Translations under genes and position numbers: made by a program
The notes under the pieces: generated by a model
Told to the model about the DNA's origin: nothing
Seen by the model: the letters and a program-made list of their open reading frames with translations, nothing else
Database searches by the model: none
Shown: positions 1 through 6,872 of the stretch, piece by piece
How the letters are laid out: the number at the start of each line of letters is the position of its first letter
Numbering within the stretch: position 1 is the stretch's first letter
Assembly (NCBI RefSeq): GCF_008974225.1
Contig: NZ_BKZR01000013.1
Coordinates: forward strand, 13,552-77,551
From: Weizmannia acidilactici
Lineage (GTDB): Bacteria > Bacillota > Bacilli > Bacillales > Bacillaceae_C
Direction: 5' to 3'
DNA: 64,000 bases

Positions 1-954
1 TTCCGCCAGTTCCCGGTCCGCTTTTTCAGTGATCAGCACTTCTTTCGGCTTGATATGCTCCGGTTTTGCATAAAACTGGCCGAGATAGCTTAGAAATTCT
101 TCTTCCGGTTCATCGTAAATCGGAAACAATGAAACATCCCGTTCGATCAGCTTCCCCTGACGCATAAAAAACACCTGGACACACATCCAGCCCTTATCAA
201 CCGCATAGCCGAGAATGTCGCGGTCGGTAAAATCGGTCATCGTAATTTTCTGCTTTTCCATCGTCATTTCAATATTGGCGATCTGATCGCGGTATTCTTT
301 CGCCCGCTCGAATTCCAGCCTTTCCGCGGCGGCATGCATTTTTTGCTCCAATTCTTTTTTGATTTCAGTATAACCCCCGTTCAAAAAACGGGTGATTTCA
401 TCGGTAATTTCTTTGTACGTTTCTTCTTTGACCTCATTCACGCACGGCGCCAGGCATTGGCCCATGTGGTAGTAAAGGCAAACGCGATCTGGGAGATTGG
501 TGCATTTCCTTAAAGGATACAGCCGGTCAAGCAGCTTTTTTGTTTCGTTAGCAGCTTGGACATTCGGATACGGCCCGAAATATTTTCCCTTATCTTTTTT
601 CACTTTCCGGGTCGTGATCAGGCGCGGATGCCGTTCATGCGTCAGTTTGATATACGGATACGTTTTGTCGTCCTTCAGCATGACGTTGTATTTCGGATCA
701 TACTTTTTGATCAGGTTGATTTCAAGAATGAGGGCCTCGATATTGGATGAAGTGACAATATATTCAAAGTCTTCGATCTCACTCACAAGCCGCTGTGTTT
801 TTCCATCGTGCGAACCGGTGAAGTAAGAGCGGACACGATTTTTTAGAATTTTGGCTTTCCCAACATAGATGACGGTCCCCTGCCTGTCTTTCATTAAATA
901 GCAGCCAGGCTGATCGGGTAGGAGGGCGAGTTTATTGCGGATGGTATCGTTCAA
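1..954 (-). CDS. uvrC: Excinuclease ABC subunit C, N-terminal part (truncated by window edge)
   Basis: UvrC makes both incisions around a lesion during UvrABC nucleotide excision repair. About 318 N-terminal residues are visible of a family length near 590; the rest lies beyond position 1. The GIY-YIG nuclease core is clear (GCYLMKD, then VIYVGKAK near residues 14-34), followed by the conserved KYDPKYNVMLKDDKTYPYIK stretch and the cysteine cluster around CLYYHMGQCLAPC. A UVR-type helix (AAERLEFERAKEYRDQI) comes later. I place the start at TTG 954, because GAGGTGAG lies 5 bases upstream and MNDTIRNKLALLPDQPG aligns with family N-termini. trxA lies upstream on the same strand, separated by a terminator. 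Confidence 0.95.
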   Translation of the reverse strand, partial: MNDTIRNKLALLPDQPGCYLMKDRQGTVIYVGKAKILKNRVRSYFTGSHDGKTQRLVSEIEDFEYIVTSSNIEALILEINLIKKYDPKYNVMLKDDKTYPYIKLTHERHPRLITTRKVKKDKGKYFGPYPNVQAANETKKLLDRLYPLRKCTNLPDRVCLYYHMGQCLAPCVNEVKEETYKEITDEITRFLNGGYTEIKKELEQKMHAAAERLEFERAKEYRDQIANIEMTMEKQKITMTDFTDRDILGYAVDKGWMCVQVFFMRQGKLIERDVSLFPIYDEPEEEFLSYLGQFYAKPEHIKPKEVLITEKADRELAE

Positions 955-983
955 TTTCTCTCACCTCAAATATTGCGATCTGT

Positions 984-1013
984 AAAAAATCCGAGCCATT
1001 TCTGACCCGGATT
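984..1013 (-). terminator. Intrinsic terminator after trxA
   Basis: On the minus strand AATCCGGG pairs with CTCGGATT around a 10-base loop, followed directly by a run of T. It sits between the trxA stop and the uvrC start. Confidence 0.75.
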
Positions 1014-1026
1014 CGACATGCATGGA

Positions 1027-1341
1027 TTATAAATGTTTTTTCACTAATTCTTCCAAAGCTTCTTTCGGTTGGTAACCAATTACTTTGTCAACCTGTTTGC
1101 CGTCTTTCATTACGACAAGCGTCGGAATGCTCATAATCCCGAATTTGCTTGCAGTTTCCTGGTTTTCATCGACATCCACTTTTACGATTTTGACTTTGTC
1201 GCCCATTTCTGCGTCAATTTCTTCCAAAACCGGTGCAATCATTTTGCACGGACCGCACCAAGTTGCCCAAAAGTCCGTTAAAACCAAACCTTCGCTGACT
1301 TCCTGTTCGAAAGTAGCGTCAGTTGCATGAGTAATTGCCAT
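1027..1341 (-). CDS. trxA: Thioredoxin
   Basis: Small cytosolic disulfide reductase that supplies electrons to ribonucleotide reductase, methionine sulfoxide reductases and other targets. It is 104 residues long, the normal length, with the active-site motif WCGPC near residue 28, FWATWCGPCK before it and the cis-proline motif IPT near residue 74. GGAGGG sits 8 bases before the ATG. It is followed by its own terminator, and the order etfA-trxA-uvrC is the standard Bacillus arrangement. Confidence 0.98.
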   Translation of the reverse strand: MAITHATDATFEQEVSEGLVLTDFWATWCGPCKMIAPVLEEIDAEMGDKVKIVKVDVDENQETASKFGIMSIPTLVVMKDGKQVDKVIGYQPKEALEELVKKHL

Positions 1342-1384
1342 ATTGATAAAACCCTCCTAAGTCAAACTATTACTGCTGATGATA

Positions 1385-1414
1385 AGTATATCATCCTTTT
1401 CCATATGATGCGAA
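1385..1414 (-). promoter_or_regulatory. Candidate SigA promoter of trxA
   Basis: Minus strand: TTCGCA, 18-base spacer, TATACT, with a TGA just upstream of the -10 (extended -10). It lies about 45 bases upstream of the trxA ATG. The -35 is only a 4/6 match. Confidence 0.5.
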
Positions 1415-1495
1415 TGTTATGTTTGAATCATTCACCCAAAAAATGCAGTAATGATTTTATTATTTTATACCCTTTTTGCATGAATTTCCAACATA

Positions 1496-1530
1496 AAGCA
1501 GGGCCTAGGGGAATCTGCCGCCCAAGCCCT
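1496..1530 (-). terminator. Possible terminator of the fad-etf operon
   Basis: Minus-strand GGGCTTGGG pairs with CCTAGGCCC using G-U pairs, 6 bases past the etfA stop. The T-run afterwards is weak, so the call is tentative. Confidence 0.4.
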
Positions 1531-1535
1531 TTTGG

Positions 1536-2516
1536 TTATGCCGTCGTGACTTTTAATTTTTTGAATTCTTCCGTCAAAAGCGGCACGACTTCAAACAGGT
1601 CGCCGACAATGCCATAGTCCGCCACGTTAAAAATATTGGCTTCCGGGTCTTTGTTGATGGCGACAATGACTTTTGAATTGGACATGCCGGCCAGATGCTG
1701 GATCGCGCCCGAAATGCCGCACGCAATGTACAGGTCCGGAGTAACAACCTTCCCGGTTTGCCCGATTTGCAAGGAATAATCGCAGTAGCCTGCATCGCAT
1801 GCGCCGCGTGAAGCCCCGACCGCGCCGCCGAGCACATCGGCAAGCTCTTTCAGCGGTTTAAAGCCTTCCGCGCTTTTTACGCCGCGGCCGCCGGAGACGA
1901 TCACCTTCGCTTCAGAAAGGTCAACGCCTTCACTCGCTTTACGGATAACTTCTTTTATAATGGTTCGCAAATCTTTAATCTCCGCTTGAATCGTTTGGAC
2001 ATCCCCTGTTCTGGACTCATCTTTTTCAAGCGGGCTTATATTGTTCGGGCGGATAGTGGCGAAAATGATGCCGTCTGTAATGATTTTCTTTTCAAATGCT
2101 TTACCGGAATAAATCGGCCGGGTAAAGACAACATGTTCGCCCGCCGCTTCTACGATTGTCGCGTCCGAAATGAGGCCGGCATCCAGTTTGCTTGCAATTT
2201 TTGGCGCCAAATCTTTGCCGAGCGCGGTATGTCCGAAAATGATGCCGTCCGGATTTTCTGAATGAACAACGGCAAGGAAGGCCTGCGAAAAACCGTCTGA
2301 AGAGTAGTTTTTTAGATTCCCGTCTTCCACAACTACAACACGGTCAGCACCGTATTGAATCATATCTTTGCCCAAATTTTGAACGGAATCCCCGATTAAA
2401 ACACCGACTACTTCCCCGCCTTCCGCAACCGTTTTCCCTGCGGCAATAGCTTCAAAAGACACATTGCGGAGCGATCCATCGCGGACTTCTCCGAGTACCA
2501 ATACTTTTCGACTCAT
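1536..2516 (-). CDS. etfA: Electron transfer flavoprotein, alpha subunit
   Basis: The EtfAB heterodimer accepts electrons from acyl-CoA dehydrogenases during beta-oxidation and passes them to the quinone pool. This subunit has 326 residues. The C-terminal FAD-binding domain is evident from VSGGRGVKSAEGF, GAVGASRGACDAGY and CGISGAIQHLAGM. An ATG lies 27 bases further upstream, but MSRKVLVLGE at 2516 has GGAGGGG 6 bases before it, so I use that start. It follows etfB after 27 bases and is the last gene of the fadR-fadB-etfB-etfA unit. Confidence 0.95.
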   Translation of the reverse strand: MSRKVLVLGEVRDGSLRNVSFEAIAAGKTVAEGGEVVGVLIGDSVQNLGKDMIQYGADRVVVVEDGNLKNYSSDGFSQAFLAVVHSENPDGIIFGHTALGKDLAPKIASKLDAGLISDATIVEAAGEHVVFTRPIYSGKAFEKKIITDGIIFATIRPNNISPLEKDESRTGDVQTIQAEIKDLRTIIKEVIRKASEGVDLSEAKVIVSGGRGVKSAEGFKPLKELADVLGGAVGASRGACDAGYCDYSLQIGQTGKVVTPDLYIACGISGAIQHLAGMSNSKVIVAINKDPEANIFNVADYGIVGDLFEVVPLLTEEFKKLKVTTA

Positions 2517-2543
2517 TCTGTTCCCCTCCAGTACCAATTTCAA

Positions 2544-3317
2544 TTAAATGACTTTCGCTTCGTTATGCAACAATTGGACGAGTTCTTTTACCTGATCGGA
2601 GATTTCGCCTTCAAGCACTTTCCCCGCTTCTTTTTTCGGCGGCAAATATACTTCGATCGTTTTTGTTTTCGGCTCAACGTCGTCTTCTTCGAGATCGAGG
2701 TCATCGAGTTCGAGTTCTACCAGCGGCTTTTTCTTTGCCTTCATAATGCCGGGCAACGAGGGATAGCGCGGCTCATTTAAGCCCTGCTGCGCCGTGACAA
2801 GCAACGGAAGCGTTGTTTCGATGATTTCTGAATCCCCTTCCACATCCCTTGTTACGGTTACCTTGTCCCCGTCGATTTCCAAGTTTGTAATCGTGGTCAC
2901 GTACGGGATGCCCAACAGATCCGCCACCCTCGGTCCGACCTGGCCGGAAGCATTGTCAATGGCGACGTTTCCGCCGATAATCAGATCTGGTTCCTGCTCT
3001 TTTAAATATCGGGCAAGCACTTTTGCCGTTGTCACCTGGTCGCTATATTCCACATCATCCTCAATATTGATAAGCACCGCTTTATCCGCGCCCATGGCCA
3101 GCGCCGTCCGCAATTGTTTTTCCGCTTCCTCATTACCGACCGTTACGACGGTCACTTCTCCGCCGTGCGCATCGCGAAGCTGGATGGCTTCTTCGACGGC
3201 ATATTCATCATACGGGTTGATAATATATTCCGCACCATCATCCTGAATACGGCCGTTTGAAGTCGTAATTTTTTCTTCTGTGTCAAATGTTCTTTTTAAT
3301 AAAACAAAGATGTTCAT
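2544..3317 (-). CDS. etfB: Electron transfer flavoprotein, beta subunit
   Basis: Partner of EtfA; carries the AMP and the contact surface for dehydrogenases. It has 257 residues, the usual length, beginning MNIFVLLKRTFDTEEK. The family signature region (VDNASGQVGPR-type, here AIDNASGQVGPRVADLLG) lies in the middle and ETTLPLLVTAQQGLNEPRYPSLP follows. The open frame extends about 200 bases upstream, but that extension runs into the neighbouring hydratase gene, and GGGGAGGG sits just before ATG 3317, which fixes the start. Confidence 0.96.
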   Translation of the reverse strand: MNIFVLLKRTFDTEEKITTSNGRIQDDGAEYIINPYDEYAVEEAIQLRDAHGGEVTVVTVGNEEAEKQLRTALAMGADKAVLINIEDDVEYSDQVTTAKVLARYLKEQEPDLIIGGNVAIDNASGQVGPRVADLLGIPYVTTITNLEIDGDKVTVTRDVEGDSEIIETTLPLLVTAQQGLNEPRYPSLPGIMKAKKKPLVELELDDLDLEEDDVEPKTKTIEVYLPPKKEAGKVLEGEISDQVKELVQLLHNEAKVI

Positions 3318-3381
3318 GCCGGTCCCTCCCCAAATATATTCAAAATTTAATAATTTAAGCACATACATAATAAGGAATAAT

Positions 3382-4155
3382 TTATTTCCCGGTAAAACGG
3401 GGCTCCCTTTTTTCGATAAAGGCTTTGATGCCTTCTTCTCCGTCTTCCGAGCCGAACAGCTCTTTAAAACGGGCGGATTCCTGCTGCAGGCCTTTTTCAT
3501 ATTCATTTGTCTTTGCATAGTTTACAAGTTCAATAGACGCTTTTAAGGCAAGCGGGCTTTTCTTTGCGATTTTTCCCGCGAGCGCTTTCGCTTTCGAAAG
3601 CAGTTCTTCTTCCTTATAAGCATGGTTGGCCAGCCCCCACTGCACCGCTTCGGTTCCGGTAAGCGGGTCACTAGTCCACAGCATTTCAAATGCTTTGCCG
3701 GGCCCGACATACCTTGGAAGCCGTTGCGTCCCTGCAAATCCCGGCACAAGCCCAAGCTGAAGCTCCGGCAGTCCAAGCTTCGCATTCTCGGCTACAAGGC
3801 GGATATGGCAGGCCATCGCCAGTTCCAGACCGCCGCCGAGCGCAGCGCCGTGGATCGCTGCAATCACCGGTTTCGGGAACGCTTCCAATTTTTCGAACAA
3901 TTTCTGGCCTGAAACCGCCAGAGAATCGAAGCTGCCGCTTTCCCTCAACTGGACAAATTCTTTAATATCAGCACCTGCGGAGAAAAACCGCCCGACACCG
4001 TAAATCAGCACCACCCGGCTTTCCGCATCATTTTCGATTTGGTCAAGCGCTTCCGCAAATTCTTTTAAAAGCGCCTGTGCGAGCGCATTGGCAGGCGGCC
4101 TGTTGATTTCGATGCAGGCGACCGCGTTCTCGCGCTTTACTGTGATGTATTCCAT
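3382..4155 (-). CDS. fadB: Enoyl-CoA hydratase/isomerase (crotonase family)
   Basis: Hydrates trans-2-enoyl-CoA in fatty-acid beta-oxidation. It has 257 residues with the crotonase oxyanion-hole segments FSAGADIKEF (about residue 60) and AIHGAALGGGLELAMACH (about 105), followed by LPELQLGLVPGFAGTQRLPR with the catalytic glutamate region. It is a stand-alone hydratase without a fused dehydrogenase, like B. subtilis YsiB/FadB. It sits between fadR and etfB in one direction, so it is probably cotranscribed and FadR-controlled. Confidence 0.93.
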   Translation of the reverse strand: MEYITVKRENAVACIEINRPPANALAQALLKEFAEALDQIENDAESRVVLIYGVGRFFSAGADIKEFVQLRESGSFDSLAVSGQKLFEKLEAFPKPVIAAIHGAALGGGLELAMACHIRLVAENAKLGLPELQLGLVPGFAGTQRLPRYVGPGKAFEMLWTSDPLTGTEAVQWGLANHAYKEEELLSKAKALAGKIAKKSPLALKASIELVNYAKTNEYEKGLQQESARFKELFGSEDGEEGIKAFIEKREPRFTGK

Positions 4156-4198
4156 CCCGTCTTTACCCCCTCACTTTTTATGGGAAGCCCGGCAGGAG

Positions 4199-4792
4199 CT
4201 AAACCGCCTTTTTCCTGCCGCAGCCGTTAATGATTAAGTGATGGACGGGTGCAGCTAATGAAACGAGATTGTATTTTCCTTCGTTCATCACCCATGTTGT
4301 CACCGTTTCGTCTACTGTCCCAAAAATCATCTGCCGCACCAGCCGGACATCAAGCTCCGGATCAAATTCTCCCGTTTCCATCCCTTCGCGGATAATTTTG
4401 TCAACGAGCGTCAAATACTCTTTCAGCACACTGTTGATTTTTAACCGCAAATCTTTGTTCGTTTGCCTTAATTCCAATTGCGTGACAACCGCCAAATTAT
4501 GGTCGCTTGACAGTATTTTGAAGTGGTTTTCGATCATTTTCAGCAATTTCTCGGAAGGGCTGTAATCCCCTTCAATAAAATCAGAAATATTTTCAATAAA
4601 TAATTGCATTTTTTCTTCAAACAAAGAAATAAGGATGTCTTCTTTGTTTTTGAAATACAAGTAGATCGTTCCGTCTGCTACCCCCGCCTGTTTTGCAATT
4701 TTTGACACCTGAGCTTGATGATAGCCGTGTTGCGCTATAACCACCACTGCTGCATCTATAATCTGTTTGTATTTCGGTTTATTTTTTTTCAC
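4199..4792 (-). CDS. fadR: TetR-family fatty-acid degradation repressor FadR
   Basis: Predicted acyl-CoA-responsive repressor of the beta-oxidation genes. It has 197 residues. The N-terminal helix-turn-helix is clear (residues 10-55: IIDAAVVVIAQHGYHQAQVS, then AGVADGTIYLYFKNKEDIL) and the C-terminal part is the ligand-binding helical domain. The start is GTG at 4792 preceded by AAAGGTGA. It is the first gene of the operon, and a close match to the Bacillus FadR operator lies at its own promoter, so it is likely autoregulated. Confidence 0.92.
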   Translation of the reverse strand: MKKNKPKYKQIIDAAVVVIAQHGYHQAQVSKIAKQAGVADGTIYLYFKNKEDILISLFEEKMQLFIENISDFIEGDYSPSEKLLKMIENHFKILSSDHNLAVVTQLELRQTNKDLRLKINSVLKEYLTLVDKIIREGMETGEFDPELDVRLVRQMIFGTVDETVTTWVMNEGKYNLVSLAAPVHHLIINGCGRKKAV

Positions 4793-4860
4793 GGACTATC
4801 ACCTTTCATCTTTTCATCTATAAGTTAGAACACCTATTTCGATAACAGCTGTATTTAAAA

Positions 4861-4878
4861 TGAATGATCATTCATTCA
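4861..4878. promoter_or_regulatory. FadR operator
   Basis: TGAATGATCATTCATTCA matches the described Bacillus FadR box TGAATGANTANTCATTCA at all but one defined position. It lies immediately downstream of the predicted transcription start of the fadR operon, where a bound repressor would block transcription. Confidence 0.85.
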
Positions 4879-4885
4879 TAATTTT

Positions 4886-4914
4886 ATATTATATATGATT
4901 CGCCCGCTTGTCAA
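4886..4914 (-). promoter_or_regulatory. SigA promoter of the fadR-fadB-etfB-etfA operon
   Basis: Minus strand: perfect -35 TTGACA at 4914-4909, 17-base spacer, -10 TAATAT. A TATAAT with a 15-base spacer overlaps it. The predicted start point falls beside the FadR box. Confidence 0.75.
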
Positions 4915-4937
4915 GTGCTGTTTTGAAAAAAGTTTTG

Positions 4938-6634
4938 CTAACTGATCTTCTCATCTCCATTTTCCACCTTTTCTTTTTCTACTGCAACCAATGAGCGACG
5001 CAAAATTTTGCCGACTGCGGTTTTCGGCAGTTCATCGCGGAACTCGTAAATGCGCGGGACTTTGTAAGCCGCAAGATATTTGCGCGCAAATCGGTCCAGT
5101 TCCTTTTCCGTCACTGTCATGTTCTCTTTCAGCACAATATAAGCTTTGACCGTTTCCCCGCGGTACGGATGCGGAACCCCGGCGACAACCGCTTCCTGCA
5201 CAGCCGGATGTTCGTATAACACTTCTTCGACTTCGCGCGGGTAAATATTATAGCCGCCCGCAATGATGATATCTTTTTTACGGTCGACGATATAGAAAAA
5301 ACCCTCCTCATTCATATACGCCAAGTCACCTGTCAAGAGCCAGCCGTCTTTCAGCACCTCCGCCGTTTCTTCAGGCCTGTTCCAGTAGCCTTTCATAACT
5401 TGCGGGCCCTTGACTGCCAGCTCACCAACCTCGCCCGGCGGCAAAGGCTTTTCGTCTTTCAGAGAGAGGATCCGGCAGTCCGTATCCGGCCATGGCACAC
5501 CGACGCTCCCTTTTACGCGTTTTCCCCAAACAAAATTGGCGTGTGTCACGGGGGAAGATTCGCTGAGCCCGTACCCTTCTACAAGCTTGCCGCCCGTCAC
5601 TTCTTCAAATTTTTGCTGCACTTCTACCGGCAACGGGGCGGAACCGCTGATGCACGCTTCGATCGATGATAAGTCATATCGCCCGATTTTTGGATGGTTC
5701 AAAAGTCCGATATAAATCGTCGGTGCACCGGGAAACATTGTCGGACGCTGTTTTTCGATCGTTTTCAGTAATGATCCTCCGTCAAAACGCGGGATTAATA
5801 TCATTTTGAAGCCCTGCATGACAGAAAGGATCAGCACGGTTGTCATGCCATACACATGGAAGAACGGAAGCAAGCCGAGCACGACTTCTTCCCCTTTTTT
5901 CGCTTTATACATCTAGGCGCCACACATCGCCGCGTTCGCAATGAGATTTTTGTGCGTCAGCATAACCCCTTTTGGCACGCCAGTTGTGCCGCATGTATAT
6001 TGGAGTATCGCCAGGTCCTCTTCAAAGTCGAACGGAATGTCCAGCGGCTCCGCTTTTTCTTCCTGTAAAATCCTTTTCAGCAAATGTTGGTGGGTTTCGT
6101 GTTTCACCTGTACGGCAATACCCATCTGTTTCATTTGGATAAAACGATATAGAACATTTTTTGGGAACGGCAGATAATCTTCGATAGCGGTTACAATAAT
6201 GTGCTTGAGATCAGTTTTTCGAAAAACTTTTGCCACAACTGGATATAAAAAGTCAACCGTCAAAATTACCTTGGAACCGGAGTCTTTCAGCTGGTATTCA
6301 AGCTCCCTTTCCGTATAGAGCGGGTTTGTCATGACAGCAACGCCCCCTGCATAAAGGACACCGTAAAAACCGATCACCGCCTGCGGAGAATTCGGAATCA
6401 AGACCGCAACCCTGTCGCCCTTTTCCACCCCGATTTTTTTAAATACCGGGCAAATTTCAGCGCGGACTCATATACTTCCCGGTACGACATTTCTTTTCCT
6501 ATGAAATGGAGCGCCTTCTTTTCGGGATAGCATTCTGCCGCTTCGGTCAAAAAAGCACAGACCGGTTTGCGCTCATACTCAATGGAAGTCGGGATTTCCG
6601 GTGGATACTGGGACAGCCACGGCTTTTCTGACAT
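4938..6634 (-). pseudogene. lcfA: Long-chain fatty acid-CoA ligase, broken by a frameshift and an amber codon
   Basis: Activates long-chain fatty acids to acyl-CoA (adenylate-forming family); an intact copy would be about 565 residues. Three pieces are in the right order: MSEKPWLSQYPPEIP to LKFARYLKK; EKGDRVAVLIPNSPQ through the P-loop-like YTCGTTGVPKGVMLTHKN; and YKAKKGEEVVLGLLPFFHVY to LPKTAVGKILRRSLV. Lesion 1 is a missing A in a 7-A tract (6434-6440): one more A restores YLKKIGVEKGDRVAV. Lesion 2 is TAG at 5915-5913, where homologues carry Trp. All other family motifs are intact, suggesting recent inactivation. Start at ATG 6634, 8 bases after GGAG. Sequencing error could explain the homopolymer lesion but less easily the TAG. 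Confidence 0.85.
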
Positions 6635-6684
6635 TTGCATCACTCCAACTTTAATAGTATTTGAAAATTCCCATTTCTCATTTT

Positions 6685-6713
6685 ATTATAACGAAAGATA
6701 AAATCGCTGACAA
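6685..6713 (-). promoter_or_regulatory. SigA promoter of lcfA
   Basis: Minus strand: TTGTCA, 17-base spacer, TATAAT, about 50 bases upstream of the lcfA ATG. I see no good FadR box next to it, although the fadR operon has one. Confidence 0.7.
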
Positions 6714-6724
6714 ATCTTTGTACC

Positions 6725-6753
6725 GAAAAAGGAGAAGGATCCGCTCCTTCTCC
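6725..6753 (-). terminator. Intrinsic terminator downstream of the mutS2 unit
   Basis: Perfect 9-bp stem (GGAGAAGGA with TCCTTCTCC) and a 5-base loop, followed on the minus strand by TTTTT. It separates the mutS2/small-ORF unit from lcfA. Confidence 0.85.
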
Positions 6754-6758
6754 CTCCG

Positions 6759-6848
6759 TTAGTCTGCAATGGCAAGATAAATAATGCCAAGCAGCACAAA
6801 AATGATGCAGCACACAATTAAAATTTTTGCAAGCCTGTCCAAAAACAT
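6759..6848 (-). CDS. Small predicted single-pass membrane protein (29 residues)
   Basis: The frame MFLDRLAKILIVCCIIFVLL continues with GIIYLAIAD and a stop. One hydrophobic helix fills residues 8-27 after a short charged N-terminus. A GGGGG Shine-Dalgarno sequence lies 7 bases before the ATG and a strong terminator follows the stop, so it could be the last gene of the mutS2 transcript. In B. subtilis this position holds the larger membrane gene yshE. I do not recognise the protein and its function is unknown. It may be a real small protein or a relic. Confidence 0.5.
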   Translation of the reverse strand: MFLDRLAKILIVCCIIFVLLGIIYLAIAD

Positions 6849-6872
6849 TTGCCATCCCCCTGCCTGCTTGGT

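Noticed and set aside
2544..3518. Longer etfB frame starting at 3518
   Set aside because: The extra 67 residues overlap the hydratase gene and lack family similarity; a strong Shine-Dalgarno sequence precedes the ATG at 3317.
6640..6855. 71-residue frame overlapping the start of lcfA
   Set aside because: It crosses a strong terminator and the lcfA promoter; the 29-residue frame has the ribosome site.
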